Shown in pieces: positions 1 to 5,396 of a DNA stretch of 6,517 bases. Source of the DNA: Pseudomonadota bacterium (GTDB lineage: Bacteria > Pseudomonadota > Alphaproteobacteria > Reyranellales > Reyranellaceae). Position numbers and translations under genes: made by a program. The notes beneath the pieces are model-generated. The model was not told the origin of the DNA, did not search any database, and was given only the letters and a program-made list of their open reading frames with translations. The DNA lies in contig JAEZHS010000570.1 of NCBI GenBank assembly GCA_023436825.1, positions 1-6,517 on the forward strand. The letters run 5' to 3'. The stretch's first letter is position 1. Each line of letters starts with the position of its first letter.

Positions 1-63
1 CCGGCTCGCAGTCCGGAAGAGCATGAATATGAGCGGGCCTCCAGGCCGCGGTCCGATGAAAGA

Positions 64-945
64 CTACCGATCCGGCAGCGGAATGAACTCCTCGTCGCCC
101 GGCACCTTGGCGAAGCGGCCGTCGCGCCAGTCGGCCTTGGCTTTGTCGATGCGCTCCTTGGAGGACGACACGAAGTTCCACCAGATGTGGCGCGGACCGT
201 CCATCGTGGCGCCGCCCAGCAGCATGACCTTCGCGCCGTCGGGACCGGCGATCATCTCGACCGGCTGGCCGGCGTGAAATGCCGCGAGATCGCCCACCGT
301 CAGCAGCCGGTCACCGACCGTCAGGATGCCCTCGGCAACATAGGCCGCTCGCTCGACATGCTCGGGCGACACCGCGATCTTGGCCGCCGCCGGCATCTCC
401 ACCGCCACATAGAAGATCGGCGAGAAGTGCGTGGTCGGCGCGGTGCGCCCGCCATAGGTGCCGACGATCAGTCGAAGCGCGCTGCCGCCGTCCTGCCAAG
501 CCGGCAGCTTGGCCTTCTCGACATGCTCGAACGACGGCGCGGTCTCCTCGTGGCTCTTGGGCAGCGCTACCCAGGTCTGGACGCCGTGCATGCGAAAGCC
601 CGTGCGCTTCATCTCGGGCTCGGTGCGCTCTGAGTGGGCGATGCCGCTGCCCGAGGTCATCCAGTTGACGTCGCCGGGACGGATCGCCTGGGCATAGCCC
701 AGGCTGTCGCGATGGAAGATGCCGCCGTCGAACAGATACGTGACAGTGGCGAGCCCGATATGCGGATGAGGCCGCACCTCCATGCCGTCGCCGCCCGCCG
801 GCACGACCATCGGCCCGAAATGGTCGAGGAAGATGAACGGCCCGACCATGCGCCGCTTGGCGCTGGGTAACACGCGCCGGACGGGGAAGCCGGGTCCCAA
901 CTCGTGGGCGCGTCCCTGGATGAGAAGCTCGATCGGATCGGCCAT
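64..945 (-). CDS. Pirin family protein (bicupin, YhhW-like)
   Basis: Predicted cytoplasmic metal-binding bicupin of 293 residues, a usual length for bacterial pirins. The N-terminal cupin (about residues 20-125) holds the pirin metal-site pattern: His60 and His62 in HPH, then His104 and Glu106 in HSE, with spacing close to the His/His/His/Glu site of human pirin. The C-terminal pirin domain runs from about residue 165 to 285, and the tail RHIWWNFVSSS is typical of proteobacterial members. Start: the ATG at 945 is preceded by AGGAGA (951-956 on the complement) with a 5-base gap, and homology begins soon after it. The gene stands alone and diverges from the peptidase gene across a 535-base gap, so no operon partner is visible. 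Some family members cleave quercetin (quercetin 2,3-dioxygenase activity) and others act as regulators; the substrate here cannot be told from sequence. Family assignment is firm, function is not. Confidence 0.95.
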   Translation of the reverse strand: MADPIELLIQGRAHELGPGFPVRRVLPSAKRRMVGPFIFLDHFGPMVVPAGGDGMEVRPHPHIGLATVTYLFDGGIFHRDSLGYAQAIRPGDVNWMTSGSGIAHSERTEPEMKRTGFRMHGVQTWVALPKSHEETAPSFEHVEKAKLPAWQDGGSALRLIVGTYGGRTAPTTHFSPIFYVAVEMPAAAKIAVSPEHVERAAYVAEGILTVGDRLLTVGDLAAFHAGQPVEMIAGPDGAKVMLLGGATMDGPRHIWWNFVSSSKERIDKAKADWRDGRFAKVPGDEEFIPLPDR

Positions 946-1322
946 CTTGTTCTCCTATTCCCTCGTCGGGCGGCGCCATCATGCAGATGAGGCGCCAGGC
1001 GGGTTACGGCGGACGCGTGCTCCGGGTCAATCCCATGGGCGGCACCATTTTCGGTTACGAGTCGGTGACTTCGATCGCGATGACGATCCACATGGTCGAT
1101 TCCACACATATGGTCGCGCGACTGACAGAACTGACGTCCGGTTCACGCACGCCACTGCTGCACAGCGTGATGGCGGCGTTGCCCGGCAAGACCGAGTGGC
1201 TTGCTTGCGCACATCGTCTGCGCGACGCAGCACGCAGTGACAACTTGTCCGACGTCCGCTTTCGCGGCCGTCGCTGTGCTTAAACGCTGCTGCAACTCAC
1301 CTAACACGTGATTTTCATGGGT

Positions 1323-1343
1323 GTTGCATTTTTGCAACTTTTT
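1323..1343 (+). promoter_or_regulatory. GTTGCA/TGCAAC hairpin followed by a T-run (operator or terminator-like)
   Basis: A perfect 6-base inverted repeat, GTTGCA (1323-1328) and TGCAAC (1333-1338), flanks a TTTT loop and is followed directly by TTTTT (1339-1343). A further TGCAAC lies at 1291-1296. The shape fits a weak intrinsic terminator on the plus strand, but no plus-strand gene precedes it, so it would have to end an unannotated short transcript. It could equally be a repressor operator, since it overlaps a possible -35 for the peptidase gene. The sequence does not decide between these. Confidence 0.35.
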
Positions 1344-1361
1344 ATTGGACTTGTGGATTAT
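1332..1361 (+). promoter_or_regulatory. Possible sigma-70-type promoter for the M23 peptidase gene
   Basis: TTGCAA at 1332-1337 and GATTAT at 1356-1361 are separated by 18 bases, and each matches the housekeeping -35 or -10 consensus at four of six positions. They sit in the only AT-rich part of the intergenic region, about 120 bases upstream of the peptidase start. The match is weak and may be chance. Confidence 0.25.
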
Positions 1362-1468
1362 CCGTGGCCACACTTGGGCTTAGCAGGCAGAGCGTGGGGC
1401 GCTGACCGGGGGTAGGTCGGTGATTTCGCTGTTGGCCTTTGAGAGTTGAGTTCGAGTTTCAATGGACC

Positions 1469-1477
1469 GGGAGAAGG
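1469..1477 (+). promoter_or_regulatory. Ribosome binding site that sets the M23 peptidase start
   Basis: GGGAGAAGG ends 3 bases before the ATG at 1481, with its GGAG core 7 bases away. This favours the ATG at 1481 over the in-frame TTG at 1439, which would add 14 residues ahead of the signal peptide and has no such site. Confidence 0.7.
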
Positions 1478-1480
1478 CTG

Positions 1481-2887
1481 ATGGCGTTCAAGACGACGCG
1501 AGATCAACGCGCCCAGCGCTGGCGAATCGTCCCAAGCCTCATTGCAGCAACCTTTACTTTTTCCGCCTGTCAGTTCCTCTGCGCTACCGGGGCTATGGCC
1601 CAGATCAAGGCGCCAAGTAAAAACCATCTCACGGCCCCGTCCAAGGCGGCCGCCGCTCCCTCCGAGGACGTCCAGCCTTTCGCTATCAGTGCAAATGGTC
1701 AGGTCACCGAGCAGCTCACAGCGCTGAATATCGACCCGGCCGACGCCCAGGCTGCCAACGAGGCCGTCACGAAGGCCCTCGAGCAACTCGATCGCAAGAC
1801 CACCAATTCCGGCCGCGCCGTCCTGCAGCCGCAGGGCGCAGGCAAGCCCAAACGGCTGGTCGCCTTGCAGCTCTTCTCCGCCACCTCGCTGGCCATTGAG
1901 CTGCATCGCGGACCCGATGGCGGGTACGGCTACAAGCTCGCCCCCAACGCCACCGCGAACGACGACGAGCGCGTGTCGAGCGTGCCGAGTGCGGCCCGGG
2001 CCGCCGGTGCCGGCGCCCGCTCGGTCGTGGCCGGGTCGGTCGCGCTGGTGAAGGTCAAGGCCGCGTCCGGGCTCGCGACCAGTCTCGCCTCGTCCGGCGC
2101 GAGCAGCGCCACGCTCAAGGAACTGACCGAGGCTCTGGCCGGTTTCCAGGCCGCCGGCACCAAGGTCGAGGTCTGGAAGGGCCGCACTGTCGACGGCGCA
2201 CCGCGGCTGCTCGCCGCCGCCATCGGCGAAGGCTCGGCCAAGCGGTCGTTCTGGTGGTTCGCGCCGCCCAATGAGCCCGAAGGCTGGTTCGACGAGAATG
2301 GCCGCCGGCTCGGCAGCACGGGCCTCGCCGAGCCCAGCGGCGGTGCGCGCATCTCCTCGCCGTTTGGCACTCGCCGCTATTACGGCCGCTCGAGTGGCGG
2401 CGGCTTCCACAACGGCATCGACTTCGAAGGCAAGACCGGCATGCCGATCTATGCGGCGGCCGACGGCACGATCAATCACCAGGGCTGGTACTTCAACTAC
2501 GGCCGCACGGTGAAGATCAGCCATGCCGACAGCTTCGAGACGCTCTACGCCCACATGTCACGCTTCGCCGACGGCATGGGCCCGGGAAGCCGCGTCCGCA
2601 AGGGCGACCTGATCGGCTACATCGGCTCGACCGGCCGGTCGACCGGCCCACATCTGCACTTCTCTGTGATCGTGAACGGCCAGTTCGTCGATCCGCAGCC
2701 CTACATCTCCGGCAAGGGCTTCAACAGCGTGCTCGCGAACGAGAGCCTGGTGGCCTATCGCCAGTGGCAGCAGGAGATCCGCAAGGCCGCCGGCGCCAAG
2801 GACGACGGCAACGGCTTCCGCAGCCTGCAGGGCGCCGAGCCGTGGAGCCACAATCCCTTCTCCACACGCAACGTTGATCGCCTGTAA
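1481..2887 (+). CDS. Secreted M23 family zinc metallopeptidase (LytM-type murein hydrolase)
   Basis: Predicted cell-wall endopeptidase of 468 residues that cuts peptide cross-links of peptidoglycan in the periplasm. Residues 1-40 form a signal peptide: basic n-region, hydrophobic core from about 17, likely cleavage at AMA|Q41. A Cys30 in FSAC is a poor lipobox. A Pro/Ala-rich linker (about 42-65) leads to a region of roughly 70-270 that resembles the non-catalytic front half of alphaproteobacterial M23 proteins. The peptidase domain spans about 288-412. Its zinc site is complete: His310 and Asp314 in HNGID, His358 in YAHMS, and His391 and His393 in HLHF, so it should be catalytically active rather than a degenerate LytM activator. 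The RISSPFGTR motif just before the domain is typical. The start follows the ribosome binding site at 1469-1477. A 55-residue tail after the domain is unassigned. The gene looks monocistronic, with no functional tie to the transport genes downstream. Confidence 0.93.
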   Translation: MAFKTTRDQRAQRWRIVPSLIAATFTFSACQFLCATGAMAQIKAPSKNHLTAPSKAAAAPSEDVQPFAISANGQVTEQLTALNIDPADAQAANEAVTKALEQLDRKTTNSGRAVLQPQGAGKPKRLVALQLFSATSLAIELHRGPDGGYGYKLAPNATANDDERVSSVPSAARAAGAGARSVVAGSVALVKVKAASGLATSLASSGASSATLKELTEALAGFQAAGTKVEVWKGRTVDGAPRLLAAAIGEGSAKRSFWWFAPPNEPEGWFDENGRRLGSTGLAEPSGGARISSPFGTRRYYGRSSGGGFHNGIDFEGKTGMPIYAAADGTINHQGWYFNYGRTVKISHADSFETLYAHMSRFADGMGPGSRVRKGDLIGYIGSTGRSTGPHLHFSVIVNGQFVDPQPYISGKGFNSVLANESLVAYRQWQQEIRKAAGAKDDGNGFRSLQGAEPWSHNPFSTRNVDRL

Positions 2888-2916
2888 TCTGGCGGCCGCA
2901 ATCAGCCTTAGTTGAG

Positions 2917-2944
2917 CCGTGCGCGCCGTTGCGCGCGTCGGTTT
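2917..2944 (+). terminator. Candidate hairpin terminator after the M23 peptidase gene
   Basis: GCGCGC (2921-2926), a CGTT loop and GCGCGC (2931-2936) form a perfect 6-base stem. CCG at 2917-2919 can also pair with CGG at 2939-2941 across a small bulge. Only a short TTT (2942-2944) follows, so it is weak as an intrinsic terminator. Its place 30 bases after the peptidase stop and before the binding-protein array fits a transcription boundary. Confidence 0.35.
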
Positions 2945-3034
2945 GATCGCATAGGAATTGCGCCATTCGCCGTCGCCGACCCGGCCAGCTGAGGGCCGCC
3001 GGGACGGCAGAGGCAACCACGAAGGGAAGGACAA

Positions 3035-4060
3035 ATGCTCAAGAAGTACATGGCCGCCGGCGTCGTCGCGGCCACGCTGGTCGGCGCCGCGGGTACGGCG
3101 TACGCCGGCAAGGATCTCGATACCGTCAAGGCGCGCGGCAACCTGATCTGCGGCGTCTCCACGGGCGTGGCGGGCTTCGCCGCCGCCGACAGCCAGGGCA
3201 AGTGGTCGGGCATCGACGTCGATGTCTGCCGGGCGGTGTCCGCCGCCATCTTCGGCGATGCCGACAAGGTCAAGTTCGTGCCGACCACGGCACAGCAGCG
3301 CTTCACCGCTTTGCAGTCGGGCGAGGTCGACCTCCTGGTCCGCACCACGACCTGGACGCTGACGCGCGACACCGCGCTCGGCTTCGACTTCACCGGCGTC
3401 AACTACTATGACGGCCAGGGCTTCATGGTGAACAAGAAGCTCGGCGTGAAGAGCGCCAAGGAGCTGAACGGCGCCACGGTCTGCGTGCAGCCCGGCACCA
3501 CCACCGAGCTCAACCTCGCCGACTACTTCCGCGCCAACAAGATGACCTTCAAGCCGGTCGTCATCGAGAAGGTCGAGGAGGTGCGCGCCGCCTTCTTCGC
3601 CGGCCGATGCGACGTGTTCACGACGGACGCCTCGGGCCTGTACGCGACCCGTGCGGCCAACGCGCCGAACCCGGACGATTACATCATCCTGCCGGAGATC
3701 ATCTCCAAGGAACCGCTGGGCCCGGTCGTGCGCCACGGCGACAACCAGTTCGCCGACATCGTGCGCTGGGCGCTGTTCGCCCAGATCGAGGCCGAGGAGT
3801 ACGGCATCACCTCGAAGAATGTCGACGAAATGCTGAAGAGCGACAACCCCAGCATCAAGCGCATCCTCGGCGTCACGCCCGGCATGGGCAAGGCGCTCGG
3901 CGTCGACGAAAAGTGGGTCTACAACATCATCAAGCAGGTCGGTAACTACGGCGAGATGTTCGAGCGCAATGTCGGCATGGGCTCGCCGCTCAAGATCGCC
4001 CGCGGCCAGAATGCGCTGTGGACCCAGGGCGGTCTGCAGTACGCCCCGCCGATCCGCTAA
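3035..4060 (+). CDS. aapJ: Periplasmic amino-acid-binding protein, AapJ-type, copy 1
   Basis: Solute receptor of a general L-amino-acid ABC transporter (Aap family). It binds amino acids in the periplasm and delivers them to the AapQM permease with the AapP ATPase. Length is 341 residues, as I recall for rhizobial AapJ, and the reading frame is full. Residues 1-24 are a signal peptide, with cleavage expected at AYA|GKDL. The rest is a type II periplasmic binding fold (about 25-341) with family motifs TRDTALGFDF (110-119), TTTELNLADYF (155-165) and the C-terminal LQYAPPIR. Arg111 is the likely ligand carboxylate contact. Four cysteines (39, 65, 150, 192) are conserved in all three copies and could form disulfides. 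The start follows GGGAAGG (3024-3030). This copy keeps Arg103 and Trp107 in RTTTWT, which I recall from classical AapJ, so it is the likeliest to keep the ancestral broad specificity. A terminator follows it, so it may be transcribed alone. Confidence 0.93.
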   Translation: MLKKYMAAGVVAATLVGAAGTAYAGKDLDTVKARGNLICGVSTGVAGFAAADSQGKWSGIDVDVCRAVSAAIFGDADKVKFVPTTAQQRFTALQSGEVDLLVRTTTWTLTRDTALGFDFTGVNYYDGQGFMVNKKLGVKSAKELNGATVCVQPGTTTELNLADYFRANKMTFKPVVIEKVEEVRAAFFAGRCDVFTTDASGLYATRAANAPNPDDYIILPEIISKEPLGPVVRHGDNQFADIVRWALFAQIEAEEYGITSKNVDEMLKSDNPSIKRILGVTPGMGKALGVDEKWVYNIIKQVGNYGEMFERNVGMGSPLKIARGQNALWTQGGLQYAPPIR

Positions 4061-4080
4061 AGCATAATCGAACCGAAAAC

Positions 4081-4110
4081 GAAGCCGCCGCCCGCAAGGG
4101 CGGCGGTTTT
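4081..4110 (+). terminator. Intrinsic terminator after binding-protein copy 1
   Basis: CCGCCGCCC (4085-4093), a GCAA loop and GGGCGGCGG (4098-4106) make a perfect 9-base GC stem followed by TTTT (4107-4110). The preceding GAAG can extend the stem against the T-run. It starts 20 bases after the copy 1 stop codon. This is the clearest terminator in the window, and it separates copy 1 from copies 2 and 3. Confidence 0.85.
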
Positions 4111-4183
4111 CATTTGGGCTGTTGCCTGCCGGCTGCAGCCAGTCAACACTCCGCCCAGGGAGACTAAAAACTGGGAGCTTCAA
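4111..4183 (+). promoter_or_regulatory. Leader of copy 2, related to the leader of copy 3
   Basis: From CATTTGG to the start codon this leader can be aligned with 5324-5396 ahead of copy 3: shared blocks include CATTTGG, CTGTTGC, ACACTCC, GGGAGA and AGCTTCAA/GGCTTCAA. The ribosome binding site is GGGAG (4173-4177). A 10-base palindrome, GGCTGCAGCC, lies at 4131-4140. Because a terminator precedes it, a promoter is expected here, but I cannot point to convincing -35 and -10 boxes. Confidence 0.45.
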
Positions 4184-5215
4184 ATGCGCAACACCATCGT
4201 AGCGATGGCGGCCGGTCTGGCTGCGATCGCGGCTTCGGGCACCGCCATGGCGGGCAAGGATCTCGATGCCATCAAGGCGCGCGGCGCGCTGAATTGCGGC
4301 GTCGGCATCGGCACGGCGGGCTTCATGCTGGCCGACAGCCAGGGCAAGTGGCGCGGCCTGTCGGTCGATGTCTGTCGCGCGGTGGCGGCGGCGATCTTCG
4401 GCGATGCCGAGAAGGTCAAGTACGTCCCCCTCACCTCCCAGCAGCGCTTCACCGCCGTGCAGTCGGGCGAGGTCGACATGGTGATGGGCAACGCCACCTA
4501 CACGCTGACGCGTGACACCGCGCTCGGCCTCGATTTCACCGGCGTCTTCTACTACGATGGCCAGAGCTTCCTGGTGCCCAAGGCGCTGGGCGTGAAGAAC
4601 GCCAAGGAGCTGAACGGCGCCACCATCTGCGTCGCCCCCGGCACCACCACCGAGCTCAACCTCGCCGACTATTTCCGCGCCAACAAGATGACCTTCAAGC
4701 CGGTGGTCATCGAGAAGGTCGACGAGATCCGCTCGGCTTTCTTCGCCGGCCGCTGCGACGTCTACACGACCGACGCCTCGAGCCTGGCCGCGACGCGCGC
4801 CGCCAATGTGCCGCCGCCGCGCACCTTCGACGACTTCCTGATCCTGCCGGAGATCATCTCCAAGGAACCGCTGGGGCCCGTCGTGCGCCACGGCGACAAC
4901 CAGTTCGCCGACATCGTGCGCTGGGCGCTCTTTGCCATGCTCGAGGCCGAGGAATACGGCATCGATTCCAAGAACGTCGATGAGATGCTGAAGAGCGACA
5001 ATCCCGCCATCAAGCGCATTCTCGGTGTCACCCCCGGCATGGGCAAGGCCCTGGGTGTCGACGAGAAGTGGGTCTACAACATCGTCAAGCAGGTCGGGAA
5101 CTACGGCGAGAGCTTCGACCGCAACATCGGCAAGGACTCGGCGCTCAAGGTCGACCGCGGCCTGAACAAGCTGTGGACCCAGGGCGGCCTGCAGTACGCC
5201 CCGCCGATCCGGTAG
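4184..5215 (+). CDS. Periplasmic amino-acid-binding protein, AapJ paralogue, copy 2
   Basis: Full-length receptor of 343 residues in the same Aap family as its neighbours. The signal peptide is residues 1-23 with cleavage at AMA|GKDL, followed by a type II binding fold. The family landmarks are all present: TRDTALGLDF (109-118) with Arg110 as the likely carboxylate contact, TTTELNLADYF (154-164), four conserved cysteines (38, 64, 149, 191) and the LQYAPPIR end. It is about 81% identical to copy 1 and 83% to copy 3 over the mature protein. The pocket segment before Arg110 reads MGNATYT, so the Arg and Trp of copy 1 become Gly102 and Tyr106, and Phe122 replaces Asn123. This suggests an altered ligand range; the actual ligand is unknown. 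The start follows GGGAG (4173-4177) with a 6-base gap. It lies after a strong terminator, so it probably has its own promoter. Confidence 0.92.
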   Translation: MRNTIVAMAAGLAAIAASGTAMAGKDLDAIKARGALNCGVGIGTAGFMLADSQGKWRGLSVDVCRAVAAAIFGDAEKVKYVPLTSQQRFTAVQSGEVDMVMGNATYTLTRDTALGLDFTGVFYYDGQSFLVPKALGVKNAKELNGATICVAPGTTTELNLADYFRANKMTFKPVVIEKVDEIRSAFFAGRCDVYTTDASSLAATRAANVPPPRTFDDFLILPEIISKEPLGPVVRHGDNQFADIVRWALFAMLEAEEYGIDSKNVDEMLKSDNPAIKRILGVTPGMGKALGVDEKWVYNIVKQVGNYGESFDRNIGKDSALKVDRGLNKLWTQGGLQYAPPIR

Positions 5216-5239
5216 GGAGCGGGCGCCCCTCACCCTTCG

Positions 5240-5287
5240 CTCATTCACCCCCCCGTCCTATGGGGTCCTATGGGGGAGGTGAATGAG
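5240..5287. repeat. Long imperfect palindrome with a tandem decamer, between copies 2 and 3
   Basis: CTCATTCACC (5240-5249) pairs perfectly with GGTGAATGAG (5278-5287). After one mismatch, CCCC (5251-5254) pairs with GGGG (5273-5276), giving about 14 pairs. The loop region contains TCCTATGGGG twice in direct tandem (5256-5265 and 5266-5275), the second copy partly overlapping the inner stem. It begins 24 bases after the copy 2 stop and could act as a bidirectional terminator or transcript stabiliser, although no T-run follows. It could also be a dispersed intergenic palindromic element. Confidence 0.6.
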
Positions 5288-5385
5288 AGCGTGGTGGATG
5301 AGGAGGAGCCCCGCCCGTTTCTTCATTTGGCCTGTTGCTTGCAAGCCTCCGAGGGCTGACACTCCCCTTGGGAGAAAACGCAAAA

Positions 5386-5391
5386 AAGGGG
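5386..5391 (+). promoter_or_regulatory. Ribosome binding site that sets the copy 3 start
   Basis: AAGGGG lies 5 bases before the ATG at 5397. This start gives a protein of 343 residues that begins MRN like copy 2 and has a normal signal peptide. The upstream in-frame ATG at 5283 would add 38 residues (rich in Arg, Pro and Trp) ahead of the signal peptide and falls inside the palindrome arm. Confidence 0.7.
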
Positions 5392-5396
5392 CTTCA

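Larger units (their letters stand above)
946..1480. other. Non-coding stretch between the divergent pirin and peptidase genes
   Basis: I see no credible gene in these 535 bases. The open frames present (for example 981-1283 plus and 1055-1243 minus) lack a ribosome binding site and resemble no family I know. The left part is GC-rich and unremarkable apart from the pirin ribosome binding site at 951-956. On the minus strand a TTGACC (complement of 1025-1030) could be a -35 for the pirin gene, but no good -10 follows. The right part, from about 1280 to 1380, is clearly AT-richer and holds TGCAAC half-sites, a T-tailed hairpin and a possible promoter for the peptidase gene, listed separately. 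Confidence 0.6.

Noticed and set aside
36..47. GGCC-TCCA-GGCC hairpin downstream of the pirin stop codon, as a possible terminator.
   Set aside because: The stem is only 4 bases and no T-run follows on the minus strand.
981..1283. Open frame of 100 codons in the pirin-peptidase gap.
   Set aside because: No ribosome binding site before the ATG, no recognisable domain, and no coding-like codon use.
1439..1480. TTG start 14 codons upstream of the chosen M23 peptidase start.
   Set aside because: The ATG at 1481 has a good ribosome binding site at 1469-1477 and begins directly with a standard signal peptide.
1358..2554. Open frame of 398 codons on the minus strand opposite the M23 peptidase gene.
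   Set aside because: Composition is the Arg/Gly/Ala/Leu-rich kind typical of antisense frames in high-GC DNA, and the peptidase on the plus strand has a complete zinc site.
2558..5248. Very long open frame of 896 codons on the minus strand, running antisense across copies 1 and 2.
   Set aside because: It is the antisense shadow of two GC-biased coding repeats: its own internal repeat mirrors the paralogues, it has no family resemblance, and the plus-strand genes have clear homology, signal peptides and ribosome binding sites.
5283..5396. Upstream in-frame start for copy 3, preceded by a Shine-Dalgarno-like GGGGGAGGT, giving a 38-residue extension.
   Set aside because: The extension would bury a normal signal peptide, is absent from the other two copies, and its apparent ribosome binding site is part of the palindrome arm.
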